Of a DNA stretch of 64,000 bases, positions 26,536 through 35,806 are shown in pieces. Below the pieces are notes generated by a model. It was given only the letters and a program-made list of their open reading frames with translations, made no database searches and was not told the DNA's origin. The position numbers and the translations under genes were made by a program. How positions within the stretch are numbered: position 1 is the first letter of the stretch; each line of letters starts with the position of its first letter. The stretch is from Bog-756 sp963699105 (lineage in GTDB: Bacteria > Actinomycetota > Acidimicrobiia > Acidimicrobiales > RAAP-2): assembly GCA_963699105.1 (NCBI GenBank), contig CAVOTI010000005.1, positions 1,035,712 through 1,099,711 of the forward strand, read 5' to 3'.

Positions 26536-26562
26536 GACACCGGCCACGGGGGGAACGTGACA
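26536..26562 (-). promoter_or_regulatory. ECF41-like promoter of the CMD-sigma operon
   Basis: On the minus strand TGTCACG, 16 bases, then TGTC, ending about 36 bp upstream of the CMD start codon. This fits the ECF41 consensus TGTCACA, N16, CGTC with one difference in each element. It predicts that the downstream-encoded sigma factor drives its own operon. Confidence 0.6.
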
Positions 26563-26597
26563 TCCGACCGCCACTTTCTTGCCGATACCATGGCGCG

Positions 26598-27560
26598 GTG
26601 GGTCGTCCCGACTCGAACGGGTGTCGATCGTCCTTCCGAGCCGCCACCGCCCTCCTCGCAGCGGCGGCCATCGTGGCCGGCTGCGGTGGGGCCGGCGCCT
26701 CCCCAACGCCCACCGATGCCTCCTCCAACGGGGCTCCGGTCGTGCGCCCGCTGGCCGTCGTCGATGCCGCCACCCAGGTCGCCCAGACGGGGGCCGGTGC
26801 GGTCGGTTACCGCCAGGTGGGGACGGGCAGCCCGGTCCTGCTGATCATGGGACTGGGCGGGTCCATGGACGAGTGGCAGCCGGACTTCGTGGCCACCCTG
26901 GCCAGCGATCACCGGGTCGTCATGTTGGACAATTCCGGAGTGGGCGATACGGCCTCTGTGGCCCCGCCCCTCAGCATTCCCGAGATGGCCGAACAGACCA
27001 GCGCTCTGATCTCGACGCTCCGACTGGGGCCGGTCGCCGTCCTCGGGTGGTCGATGGGGGGCATGATCGCCCAGGCCCTGGCGGTGTTGCATCCGGCCCA
27101 GGTGTCCAAGCTGGTCCTGGCCGCCACCCAACCCGGTACCGGCAACGCCGTTCCGATTCCCCCGGCGGCGGCGGCCGCCGCCGCCAGTTCAGATCCGTCG
27201 GCGATCCTGTCGGTGCTCTTTCCCCTCGGCGACAGCGCCGCGGCCCGGACCTACGTAGCCGGCATACTCCGCTATCCGAACTCCTACCGGGCGTCGAGCA
27301 CCGTGGTCGCCGCCCAGGGGGTCGCCATCGATCAGTGGATGGCGGGACAGGATCAGGCGGGGGTGCAGTTCGCCAGGGCCCGGCTTCCCCTCCTGGTGGC
27401 CGACGGCACCTTGGACCAGCTCGACTCGAGGGCCAATGATCGGTCGCTCGCCGAGCATGGTCCAGGGGCCGAGCTGCTCCTCTACCCCGGGGCCGGACAT
27501 GCGTTCTTGTTCCAGGACATGGCGAGCTTCCTCCCGGCGGTCGAGCGGTTTCTCCGATGA
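26598..27560 (+). CDS. alpha/beta hydrolase lipoprotein
   Basis: A 320-residue exported hydrolase that starts at a GTG. The signal peptide ends in a lipobox, VAGC, with Cys29 as the acylation site. The hydrolase fold follows: oxyanion loop LIMGLGGSMDEW, nucleophile elbow GWSMGG (Ser152), acid in LLVADGTLDQLD and a C-terminal GAGHAFLF supplying His. It should be anchored to the outer face of the membrane and act on an ester or related substrate. It is divergent from the CMD-sigma operon. Confidence 0.88.
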   Translation: MGRPDSNGCRSSFRAATALLAAAAIVAGCGGAGASPTPTDASSNGAPVVRPLAVVDAATQVAQTGAGAVGYRQVGTGSPVLLIMGLGGSMDEWQPDFVATLASDHRVVMLDNSGVGDTASVAPPLSIPEMAEQTSALISTLRLGPVAVLGWSMGGMIAQALAVLHPAQVSKLVLAATQPGTGNAVPIPPAAAAAAASSDPSAILSVLFPLGDSAAARTYVAGILRYPNSYRASSTVVAAQGVAIDQWMAGQDQAGVQFARARLPLLVADGTLDQLDSRANDRSLAEHGPGAELLLYPGAGHAFLFQDMASFLPAVERFLR

Positions 27561-27655
27561 AGCCCGACCGGTCGCCACCGCCGAACACGGGGTGGGGATG
27601 CGTCCAGCCTCGCCCCAGCAACGTACGCCTGGAGAATGTTTCGTTCCAACGCTTC

Positions 27656-29104
27656 CTAGTAGGAGCGGCCGATGAGCGCCGTCAAGGTGGAGTCGTCCTC
27701 ACCGACCTGGGCCAAGGTGCCGTCGGCTCGCTGTAGACAGCGCACACTCAGCGAATCGGCGGCCAGGCGGTCTTCGCCGTCGGGACCCAGTGCGGCCACC
27801 GGCAATCGGGCGAACCCGGTTCGGCCGGCCTCGACCGCCTCGTCGATGGTGGCGACGTCGACGGTACGGGAGGCACGGAACTCGGCCGCCTCGACCGACA
27901 GGTCGTCGGCCACCGTCGAGAGGACCCGGTCGACCTCGGTGATGACCCCGGCCAGAGGGACCGGCTCCTTGGTCATCAGGTGCCGGGTGACCAGGGTGAC
28001 CCGGCCCTCGGCGAGGTCACGAGGGCCGACCTCCAGCCGGACCGGCACTCCCTTGCGCTCCCAATCGACCGAGCGGCGACCGAAACCCAGATGGAACCGG
28101 TCGTCGAGGCGGACCCGTCGGCCGGCCGCCCTGAGCTCGGCCGTCAGGGCCTCGGCCGCCGTGCGCACCTCTGGATCATCCCGGACCACCAACACAATGA
28201 CCTCGGTCGGGGCCAGTGCCGGGGGGAGCCGGAGCCCGAAGTCGTCGCCGTGGGCCATGACCAGGGCGCCGAGCAGCCTGGTCGACACCCCCCATGACGT
28301 CTGCCACACGTAGTCGAGGGAGCCCGTGTCATTGGCGAACTGGATGGAGAACGCCCGGGCAAAGTTCTGCCCCAGCTCATGGCTGGTCCCCATCTGGAGG
28401 GCCTTGCCGTCTCCCATCATTCCCTCGCATGTCCATGTCGTGATGGCGCCGGCGAACCGTTCTCGCTCCGTCTTGTGCCCGGTCACCACCGGGACGGCGC
28501 AGATGTTCTCCATGGTGTCCACGTAGACGTCGTGGAAGATCCGCAGGGCGTAGTGGCGGGCTTCGTCCTCGGTGGCGTGGGCGGTGTGCCCCTCCTGCCA
28601 CAGGAACTCGGTCGTACGCAGGAGGATCCGGGGTCGTAGCTCCCAGCGGACCACATTGGCCCACTGGTTGATCAGGAGCGGCAGATCGCGATAGCCCTGG
28701 ATCCACTTGGCGAAGAAACTGTTGACGACCGTTTCGCTGGTCGGCCGGACCACCACGGGCTCCTCGAGCTGCTTGCCCCCACCATGGGTCACCACCGCCA
28801 GCTCGGGGGCGAACCCCTCGACGTGCTCGGCCTCGAGCTTCAGGTACGACTCGGGAATGAACAGCGGGAAGTACGCATTTTCGGCCCCGGTGGCCTTGAT
28901 GCGGTCATCGAGCTCCTTTTGGAGCAACTCCCAGATGCGGTAGCCCCAAGGGCGGATGACCATCGTGCCCCGGACCGGTCCGTTCTCAGCCAGCTCAGCG
29001 CCGGCCACGACCTCCTGGTACCAGCGGGGGAAGTCGTCGGTCCGGGAGGTGAGGCCACCCTTGTTCTGTCCCTGTCGAGGGGACTGGTCGGCGGTGGGGT
29101 GCAC
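27656..29104 (-). CDS. proS: prolyl-tRNA synthetase, archaeal/eukaryotic-type
   Basis: A 482-residue class II synthetase that charges tRNA-Pro. Class II motifs are seen in RGTMVIRPWGYRIWELL, motif 2 around RPTSETVVNSFFAKWI and WELRPRILLRTTEFLWQEGHTAHA, and motif 3 in TSWGVSTRLLGALVMAHGDD. The anticodon-binding domain follows (VIVLVVRDD). The C terminus ends in GRSY, as in the short eukaryote-like form, and there is no bacterial editing insertion. It starts with GTG at 29104. A core housekeeping gene. Confidence 0.95.
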   Translation of the reverse strand: MHPTADQSPRQGQNKGGLTSRTDDFPRWYQEVVAGAELAENGPVRGTMVIRPWGYRIWELLQKELDDRIKATGAENAYFPLFIPESYLKLEAEHVEGFAPELAVVTHGGGKQLEEPVVVRPTSETVVNSFFAKWIQGYRDLPLLINQWANVVRWELRPRILLRTTEFLWQEGHTAHATEDEARHYALRIFHDVYVDTMENICAVPVVTGHKTERERFAGAITTWTCEGMMGDGKALQMGTSHELGQNFARAFSIQFANDTGSLDYVWQTSWGVSTRLLGALVMAHGDDFGLRLPPALAPTEVIVLVVRDDPEVRTAAEALTAELRAAGRRVRLDDRFHLGFGRRSVDWERKGVPVRLEVGPRDLAEGRVTLVTRHLMTKEPVPLAGVITEVDRVLSTVADDLSVEAAEFRASRTVDVATIDEAVEAGRTGFARLPVAALGPDGEDRLAADSLSVRCLQRADGTLAQVGEDDSTLTALIGRSY

Positions 29105-29440
29105 GGCCCGGGCAGACTACCAACCTGACGTCGAGTACCTGGCGAGCTTCGAGACCCGCCTGGTGGGACCGGTGGGTGCGGCCCCGGGCCACCTCCTCCG
29201 CCTCGGACCGGCCAGGTCCGTCTCACCAACCCGGGCTCCCCCGCTGTGGCGGGCAGCGGAACCGGCGGCCACCGGGCGTGGTCCCTCAGGTTGACCAGCG
29301 GCCACCTGCCGGGGGGCCGACATCGAGCCCATCCCGTAACCTGGATTCGACCCGATCGTCGCCCGGTCCGGGGGCAACGATCTGTGGTCGAGATTTCTCT
29401 CGCACCAGGACAAACGGCACTCCAACCCAGGAGGTAAACG
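29105..29440. other. intergenic gap upstream of proS
   Basis: About 335 bases between divergent proS and a small gene. It should hold both promoters. I do not see a T-box-like antiterminator, a tRNA or a clear palindrome. GGAGGT at 29429-29434 is the ribosome-binding site of the small gene. Confidence 0.35.
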
Positions 29441-29671
29441 ATGGACCTCGAGCAGACGCTAGAGAAGATTGTCGAGCACGCCCACGAGGAGCTCCGCATC
29501 GTTCGCAAGCGAGCCGAGCACAAGACTGCAGCTCGCGACCACGGCAGGGACTACCACGAAGCCCAGACCGCCGCCGATCGCTTGGACCACTACGCCCACC
29601 TGGTCCGCCGGCTGCACGATGCCGAGTACAAAGATGGCTGGCGACACGAGAGTCTCAATGAGAACGGCTAG
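29441..29671 (+). CDS. small conserved-looking hypothetical protein
   Basis: A 76-residue, highly charged, helical protein (MDLEQTLEKIVEHAHEELRI at the start, then heptad-like Leu/Ala/Arg spacing), probably a short coiled coil, with no membrane segment. AGGAGG stands 7-12 bases before the ATG, an excellent ribosome-binding site, which supports it as a real gene. I recognise no named family. It ends 24 bases before the convergent ligase gene. Confidence 0.65.
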   Translation: MDLEQTLEKIVEHAHEELRIVRKRAEHKTAARDHGRDYHEAQTAADRLDHYAHLVRRLHDAEYKDGWRHESLNENG

Positions 29672-29694
29672 CTGACGCTTCTCCCGGCGGTCGC

Positions 29695-30633
29695 TCACTG
29701 GGGCTGTTCCCGGACCACATCGGTCGGGTTCTTGTCGTCGCGTAGTCCGAGGAAGCGCGGCTGTCGTAGCCGAGCGTCGTTCGTCCACTCGGCAAAGGCG
29801 ATCTGGGCGACGATCTCGGGCCGCGTCCAGTGCACGCCGCGGGGGCTCGGTGGCGGGTCCGCAAACGCCGGCTGAGCCGTTTCCAGCTTCCGCAGCCTGC
29901 TACCCAGCTGGTGGAGGGTCGACTTGGAGTAGCCGGTGCCGACCTTGCCGGCGTAACGGAGCAAGCCCTGCTGGTAGTAACCGACGAGGAGGGCGCCAAA
30001 GTCCGCCCGGCTGCCGGCGGGGTCCGTGTAACCGCCGACCACCAGCTCCTGTTCCCAGAGGCACTTGAGCTTCAACCAGTCCTTCGAGCGGCCGGCCACG
30101 TACGGTGCGTCGGCGCGCTTGGCGATCAGCCCCTCCCAGCCGGATCGGCAGGCAGCGGCGAACCGCCCTTCAGAATCGTCTCGCCAGGCCTCGGACACCT
30201 GCAATGCCGGACCCGACCGAACCGTCTCGGTGAGCCGGTTGCGGCGCTCGACGAGTGGCCGGTCGGTGAGCTTCTCCCCCTCGACCTCGAGCATGTCGAA
30301 GACGCAGTAGACGACCGGGTTGTCGGCCACCTGCTGCGGAGACGGCCCGGTCACCCCGAGACGCTGTTGGAGCCGGGTGAAGGACGTCCGGTCGCCGTCG
30401 TAGGCCACCACCTCGCCGTCGAGCAGGAGATCCCGCGCTTTTTGAGCGGCCACGGCCGCTCGGACCTCGGGGTAGGTGGAGGTGAGGTCCTTGCCGGTCC
30501 GCGATTCCAGTCGGACATCGCTGCCCACTTTGCGGGCCACGCAGCGCTCACCGTCGAACTTGCGCTCCAGCAGCCAATCGCCGCCGAAATCACGACGTTG
30601 CGTCAACGTCGCCAGCATCACTGGGATCGCCAT
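29695..30633 (-). CDS. ATP-dependent DNA ligase
   Basis: A 312-residue ligase of the LigC/LigD-ligase-domain type. The adenylated lysine is Lys25 in LLERKFDGER (motif KxDG). Further nucleotidyltransferase motifs are SRTGKDLTS, LLLDGEVVAYDG, EGLIAKRADAPY and WLKLKC. The OB-fold C terminus contains VGTGYSKSTLHQLGSRL. No polymerase or nuclease domain is attached, and no ku gene is adjacent. It probably seals nicks in repair. Confidence 0.93.
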   Translation of the reverse strand: MAIPVMLATLTQRRDFGGDWLLERKFDGERCVARKVGSDVRLESRTGKDLTSTYPEVRAAVAAQKARDLLLDGEVVAYDGDRTSFTRLQQRLGVTGPSPQQVADNPVVYCVFDMLEVEGEKLTDRPLVERRNRLTETVRSGPALQVSEAWRDDSEGRFAAACRSGWEGLIAKRADAPYVAGRSKDWLKLKCLWEQELVVGGYTDPAGSRADFGALLVGYYQQGLLRYAGKVGTGYSKSTLHQLGSRLRKLETAQPAFADPPPSPRGVHWTRPEIVAQIAFAEWTNDARLRQPRFLGLRDDKNPTDVVREQPQ

Positions 30634-30697
30634 GCCACTATCGTTTCACGAGGATCTCGTGATCCACCACGTCAGGTGGGACGGACCTCGGAGGACG

Positions 30698-32257
30698 TCA
30701 GAAGACCGTGCTCCGGGCGGCCGGCGAACGTGGTGCACCGGTCACCGCCGACAGGTGAGGCGACGGACCGGTGGCCGAGAGCGGCTGGGCAAGGTCCTCC
30801 AGCGAGCGCTGCTCGGCGTCGACCCCGAGGAAGATTTCGACGGCTCCGCCGATGACCATCACCCCGGCCCCGATGAGATACCCGACGAACAGCCTGAAGT
30901 GGTCCTGCCCATTGCCGATGAGCTCGCCGTAGAGCCAGGGGCCGAAGGCACCGAAGCTCTGGGCGATGGCGAAGAAGACGGCGATGGCCTTGGCCCTGAC
31001 CTCGACCGGGAAGATCTCGCTCACTGTCAGGTAGGCAGAGGATGCGCCGGCCGAAGCGAAGAAGAAGATCACGCACCAGCATGCGGTCTGACTGACTGCG
31101 TTGAGAACGCCGGCGTTGAACAACACGGCGCTGAAGGCGAGGAGGGCGCCGGCCAGAATGTAGGTGCCAGCAATCATCTTTCGACGCCCGATGGTGTCGA
31201 ACAGATGCCCGATGGTGAGCGGGCCGATGAGGTTTCCCAGGGCGAAGAAGATGAAGTAGTAGGCGGTGTCAGTGGCCGGGACGTTGTAGATCTTGGTGAG
31301 CACCAGGGCGTACGTAAAGAAAATGGCGTTGTAGAGAAACGACTGGGTGATCATGAGGGTGGCGCCGAGGATGGCCCGTCTCGGGTAGTGGACGAAAAGG
31401 GTTCGGGCCAGAGCCACGAAACCGATACTGCTGGCCGGGGAGATCTCGATGGCCTTGGACTCGTCGACCTCGCCGAGAGTGCCGCCACCATCCCTCACGC
31501 GCTGTTCGATTTCGTCGACGGCGCTTTCGGCTTCCTGTTCTCGGCCGTGCATGAGGAGCCACCGCGGGCTTTCGGGCAGGTTCTTGCGGACGAACAGGAT
31601 GACGAAGCCCAGCGCCGGGCCGAACAGGAAGGCCACCCGCCACGAGTAGCTTACCGGGAGGTGGTCGACCACCAGGATGGTGAGAACGGTGGCGATGAGG
31701 GCGCCGCCCCAATACGTGCCGTTCACCGCGATGTCCACCCGTCCCCGGTACTTGGCCGGGATGAGCTCGTCGATGGCCGAGTTGATGGCCGCGTACTCGC
31801 CACCGATACCCATGCCGGCGATGAACCGCGAGATCCACACCCAGTAGGCCCAGCCGGGCGAGTGCCCGAAGGTCAGGGCGGTGAGCACGCCTCCGGACAG
31901 GTATACGCCCAGGGTGATCATGAACAGGTTGCGTCGGCCGAACTTGTCTGACATCCGGCCGAAGAAGAGGGCCCCGGCCACCTCGCCCAGCAGGTAGACG
32001 GTGCCCACCGCGAAGGCCACTTCCGACGAGGACAGGTTGAGGGCCTGCTGTTGGCTTATGAGACCTTCGGCGTTGCTGGCGATGGTTATTTCGAGGCCGT
32101 CCAGCACCCAGGCCACACCGAGGGCGAGGACCAAGCGGGTGTGGAACCGCGACCAACCCAGGCGGTCGAGTCGGGCCGGGATCAGGCTCCGGATCGTTCC
32201 TTCCGGTGGACGGTCCCGATTCGGCCGTCCCGGCGCCTCCGTGCTGATGGTTGCCAC
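30698..32257 (-). CDS. MFS transporter (metabolite/sugar:H+ symporter type)
   Basis: A 519-residue integral membrane protein with about 12 hydrophobic helices. The loop 2-3 signature GRMSDKFGRRN and the helix-4/5 motif GMGIGGEYAAINSAIDELIP, followed by AKYRGR, are those of MFS symporters. A repeat of the first motif occurs between helices 8 and 9 (GHLFDTIGRRKM). The central loop is long and charged. The substrate cannot be told from sequence. Confidence 0.9.
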   Translation of the reverse strand: MATISTEAPGRPNRDRPPEGTIRSLIPARLDRLGWSRFHTRLVLALGVAWVLDGLEITIASNAEGLISQQQALNLSSSEVAFAVGTVYLLGEVAGALFFGRMSDKFGRRNLFMITLGVYLSGGVLTALTFGHSPGWAYWVWISRFIAGMGIGGEYAAINSAIDELIPAKYRGRVDIAVNGTYWGGALIATVLTILVVDHLPVSYSWRVAFLFGPALGFVILFVRKNLPESPRWLLMHGREQEAESAVDEIEQRVRDGGGTLGEVDESKAIEISPASSIGFVALARTLFVHYPRRAILGATLMITQSFLYNAIFFTYALVLTKIYNVPATDTAYYFIFFALGNLIGPLTIGHLFDTIGRRKMIAGTYILAGALLAFSAVLFNAGVLNAVSQTACWCVIFFFASAGASSAYLTVSEIFPVEVRAKAIAVFFAIAQSFGAFGPWLYGELIGNGQDHFRLFVGYLIGAGVMVIGGAVEIFLGVDAEQRSLEDLAQPLSATGPSPHLSAVTGAPRSPAARSTVF

Positions 32258-32504
32258 GTTGCCCTCCCCCTTCCGACCGACCCTCGACGCCTTTCATTAC
32301 CCAGGGTTTCCGTTCGCCACACACTCCCGGGGACGTGGCCGGCTCGAGCGGCTGAACGGTGCCGGAGCTGGCGACGGCTTGGTGGGCGACTCGTCGCGCG
32401 AGTCTCCGGATGCCATGGGCCGAGGTGGGCGACGACGCCTCAGCCTCCGGAGGGGCCGAGGCACTTCGAAGCTGCGTCGAGACCCCGGAGCGGTCTCCCC
32501 ACTC

Positions 32505-33482
32505 CTACAGGGACTTCAGCCAGTCCACCAGGAGTCGGTTCACCTCGTCGGCCCGTTCCTGCTGGACCCAGTGACCGCACCCGGGAAGGATGTGGCTGCC
32601 CCGCAGACCCGGCAGCGTGTCGGGAAAGCGGGTGATGGCCCTGGCTCCCCACATGGTCGGACCGTCCTTCTCCCCTCCGATGAACAGCGACGGGACCCGG
32701 ATGGGGGCACCTCGCCACGGTTGGAGGTCCCGCCAGTCCCGGTCCACGTTGCGGTATCGGTTGAGGGCTCCCCGGAATCCGGTCCGCTCGAACTCCTCGA
32801 CATAGAACTCGAGGTCTTCCTGTGAGAGCCAGTCGGGAAGCCGGTCGGGGGCGGGAAAGCGGTCCCGCATCATCTTGCCGCCGGCCACGGTGGCGGTGCT
32901 GCCTCCGTCGGACGCCGACCCCACCCCGTCGGCCGACGCCGCCACATAGATGCCGAGCAGCCACGATCGCACATCGAGCTCGGCCTCCCGCTCAGCCCGT
33001 CCCGGCTCCTGGAAGTAGTTGATGTAGAACTCCTCATCCGGGCCGGCCAGCCTTCCCATTTCGGCGAAGGCTTCTGTGGGCCGTCGGTGACCCGGAGGGC
33101 TGTAGGGGACGCTGAGCATCGCCACCGCCGTGAAGGCGTCCGGCCGCAGCAGCGCCGAGTGGGCGGCGATGGGCGCCCCCCAGTCGTGGCCAATGATGAC
33201 GGCCGATGAGCTGTGACCGGTCAACGCCTCCACCACCCCGAGGTTGTCGTTGACGTGTTGGAGCATCCCGTAGGCCTCGACCTCGAGGGGAGCGGAGGAC
33301 CTCCCGTACCCCCGGACATCGATGGCCACGGCACGGAACCCGGCCCCGGCGATTGCCGGTAACTGGTGACGCCACGAGTACCACGACTCGGGGAATCCGT
33401 GGACCAGCAGGACCAACGGACCCGACCCCTCCTCCACGCAGTGGATCCTCGTTCCCCGGGCGTCTACGACCTGGTGCTTCAT
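32505..33482 (-). CDS. alpha/beta hydrolase, epoxide-hydrolase type
   Basis: A 325-residue hydrolase. The oxyanion motif HGFPESWYSWRHQ begins at 29 and the nucleophile elbow GHDWGAP puts Asp100 where serine sits in esterases, which marks it as an epoxide hydrolase or dehalogenase. An acid in GGEKDGPT and a histidine in PGCGHWVQQE complete the site. Two cap tyrosines of epoxide hydrolases are plausible in FYINYF. ATG at 33482 begins the family-like sequence. Confidence 0.9.
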   Translation of the reverse strand: MKHQVVDARGTRIHCVEEGSGPLVLLVHGFPESWYSWRHQLPAIAGAGFRAVAIDVRGYGRSSAPLEVEAYGMLQHVNDNLGVVEALTGHSSSAVIIGHDWGAPIAAHSALLRPDAFTAVAMLSVPYSPPGHRRPTEAFAEMGRLAGPDEEFYINYFQEPGRAEREAELDVRSWLLGIYVAASADGVGSASDGGSTATVAGGKMMRDRFPAPDRLPDWLSQEDLEFYVEEFERTGFRGALNRYRNVDRDWRDLQPWRGAPIRVPSLFIGGEKDGPTMWGARAITRFPDTLPGLRGSHILPGCGHWVQQERADEVNRLLVDWLKSL

Positions 33483-33636
33483 GGACCAGAGGCTAGGTGA
33501 AGGACCGGCACCACAGCCTGGATCGGGCGAACAACTTGACCGGTGCCCGTCCAGACGAGACACTCCGCGCAACCCGTCGGACGACGCCCCCGGGCGACAC
33601 TCCCCGACCGCCGGCCGGTGAGGTGAAGCGCTCCAG

Positions 33637-34014
33637 CTACGAGCGGGGAATGACGGTGACCAGCGTCTCGGACCCGTCGGCCCCCACGATCTGTACGACC
33701 AGGGGAAGTCTGGGCGGCTGGGCGTCGGTGAGGATCGAGGTGGGGTGCTGGATCGAGTGGCGAAGCACCACCGGAAAGCGTCCGTCTCGACCACCCACGC
33801 CTACCGACGCTTCGTCGGCGTGTTCGTCGTACTCGATATAGGCCAGCGGCATCTGCTCGGCTTCGAAGGCGTCGCCGAACTCGGCATCCAGCAGCTCGAT
33901 CGTGACGTCATCGCCAGTTCGTACCTTGGTGAGTTCGTCGAGGAGCCCGTGCCAGTCTTCCCTGGGCCGCTCATGGATGACGTCTCGGACCCGATCTCTT
34001 GCCGGCCGTGCCAC
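33637..34014 (-). CDS. DUF5335-like small protein
   Basis: A 125-residue soluble protein (DWHGLLDELTKVRTGDDVTIE, then a beta-rich second half with LRHSIQHPTSIL). It resembles the DUF5335 family in length and pattern; the function is unknown. It is transcribed in the same direction as the epoxide hydrolase gene but with a 150-bp gap. The family call is from memory of the pattern and should be treated as tentative. Confidence 0.6.
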   Translation of the reverse strand: MARPARDRVRDVIHERPREDWHGLLDELTKVRTGDDVTIELLDAEFGDAFEAEQMPLAYIEYDEHADEASVGVGGRDGRFPVVLRHSIQHPTSILTDAQPPRLPLVVQIVGADGSETLVTVIPRS

Positions 34015-34101
34015 ATTGGCATTTTCGCGCCTGGTGCCACCGCGGACAAGTTGGCTCGAGCGCCAGTATGGGCCCGGCTCGACTGACCGGACCGTGAGGG
34101 T

Positions 34102-34830
34102 TCAGTCCAGGCCGCAGCGGTTTTCGTCCCAGTAGGCCTTGACGCGAGTCGGTCGTCCGGCGAGACCGGTGGCTTTGAGCTCTCGGCGGATGGCGGCAAT
34201 GGACTGCGCCTTGCCGGTGAGGCAAAGCGAAGCGTCGGGGTGGGTTCCCAGGAGATCGATGACGGTGGCGGACAGTCGTTCCAGATGGGCGGAGTCGCTT
34301 TGTGGATGGAAGAGACTGGCTGATCGCAGGCCGATCGCCTCGAGGGCAATGCGGGACCCGTCGGGGTCGGTTACCTCGAACAGTTCGGCCACCGGCTGGT
34401 GCCCGGGGTTGCCGCCCCGCCGGGCGGCAGCAAGCGCGAAGGAGGTCTCGTCACCGACGAAGAGGGTCGGACCGGCCAGGTCGTCGAGTTTGAGGGAGCT
34501 TCGCGGCCCGAAAATCTGACAGCGGGCCCCGGGGTTCAGACCCCGGGCCCAGGTTGATCCGGGACCAGTCCCGTGCGTGTAGGCCGGCAGGGTGGTCGAA
34601 CCTCTGACGGTGTCTCAACCGATGGGGGTGTAGGTCCGAGTGGTGAACCCGGCGGGATCGATCCGCAGTTGAGCCTTGTCCCCCACCGTCCAGATGGCCT
34701 TGCGCAGCGAGTCGCCGGCCAGTTCGATGGTGCGGAAGTTGTCGCGGTGATCGGTGGCGGCGGTGACTTCCGCGTTTCGAAACAGCATTCTCGAGGTGGT
34801 GTCGGCCAGCACCTTGGTGATCCGGGTCAT
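34102..34830 (-). pseudogene. siderophore-interacting protein (SIP/FAD-binding), in-frame stop codon
   Basis: The gene reads MTRITKVLADTTSRMLFRNA from an ATG at 34830, contains the FAD-binding RTYTPIG, then hits TGA at 34615-34617. The same frame continues in homologous sequence: STTLPAYTHGTGPGSTWARG, PTLFVGDETSFALAAARRGG and the C-terminal KAYWDENRCG, ending at 34102. A TGG-to-TGA change fits, because related proteins often have Trp after the TYTP motif. Full length would be about 242 residues, normal for SIPs, which use NAD(P)H and FAD to reduce ferric siderophores. No frameshift is needed, so this is a nonsense mutation, a base-call error, or readthrough. It is divergent from a MarR gene. 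Confidence 0.78.
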
Positions 34831-35104
34831 GGCGGCTCTCGTGGTCTCGTCGGTAGGTGGCAGGCCGGCGACCATCCGGCTGCGGCATGTTGGCCATCGC
34901 CACCGTCTGGCCAAGGATGGCCGTGGCTCCCTACCGCGGCCGCCACCCAATCCGAGGCGCCACGCTGCTTGCTTCGCATCGGCCGTCGCCACGCAGAACA
35001 TTAGTTAATGCATGAACTCACCCTAGGACTTAATCACTTAAATGTGCAAGTCATCTGGACAAGGTGATTACTTCACAGGTTAAGCGATCCGGTACCATCG
35101 GGGC

Positions 35105-35605
35105 GTGCCGACAGGTGTCCCGAAGGGCCCGCGCTCCCTGGATGCGGAGGAGCTTCGCTCCTGGCAGGCCTTCCTACACGTGGCGGTGCAGATCAACGCG
35201 GCCCTGAACGCTCAGTTACGGCGTGACGCGGGGATCAGCCATTTCGAATATGCCATGATGGCGGCGCTGGCGGAGGCGCCCGAGCGAACGCTCAGAATGA
35301 GCACCCTGGCCGGACGGGCCGAGGGCTCATTGCCCCGCCTGTCGCAGGTGGCGACCCGCTTAGAGGGAAAGGGGTGGGTTCGTCGGTCTCCCGACCCGAG
35401 CGATGGCCGATTCACCCTGGCCACTCTGACCGACGCCGGGCTGGCCAAACTCCAAGAGACCGCCCCGGGTCACGTCAGCGAAGTGCGCCGACAGCTGTTT
35501 GACGCACTGACCAAATCGCAGGTTCGTCAACTCACCACCATCTGTGAGCGCATCGCTCGGGCCGACCCTCACCCCCGCTCGGGCGATGATTTTGATCAAC
35601 CCTGA
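35105..35605 (+). CDS. MarR-family transcriptional regulator
   Basis: A 166-residue winged-helix regulator that starts at a GTG. The DNA-binding region is TLRMSTLAGRAEGSLPRLSQVATRLEGKGW and the wing RRSPDPSDGRFTLATLT. The Ser-Leu-Pro substitution in the recognition helix differs from the usual LxxVxxxLxxxG pattern but still fits. The 270-bp divergent region towards the siderophore-interacting gene is locally AT-rich, with CTTAATCAC and a near-matching inverted GTGATTACT, possible half-sites. Confidence 0.85.
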   Translation: MPTGVPKGPRSLDAEELRSWQAFLHVAVQINAALNAQLRRDAGISHFEYAMMAALAEAPERTLRMSTLAGRAEGSLPRLSQVATRLEGKGWVRRSPDPSDGRFTLATLTDAGLAKLQETAPGHVSEVRRQLFDALTKSQVRQLTTICERIARADPHPRSGDDFDQP

Positions 35606-35702
35606 TCGGAAATACCGTCATCTGCCCGCGTCCATCAGCGGGACGGGCCGATTGCTGTCGGTGGTGGCCGAGCCGGCCAAGGTCATCGATGGCCGACGGA
35701 CT

Positions 35703-35732
35703 TGTCGATTTCCCACCGAAACGTGTCGGATC
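35703..35732 (+). promoter_or_regulatory. possible ECF42-type promoter
   Basis: TGTCGA at 35703-35708 followed 18 bases later by CGGATC. The -35 fits what I recall for ECF42 sigma factors (TGTCGA), the -10 only loosely. It lies about 75 bp upstream of the YCII gene that is co-encoded with an ECF42-like sigma factor. Confidence 0.3.
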
Positions 35733-35806
35733 GAGACGATGCCGTTCGTCGTAGGAGTGAGAGGCAGCCCGCCGGGGCGGCCCCACGACGACAGGAGATG
35801 GATCCG

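Noticed and set aside
30476..31951. 491-residue plus-strand frame opposite the MFS and ligase genes
   Set aside because: Antisense to two genes with clear motifs; Glu/Asp/Gly-rich composition typical of a shadow frame.
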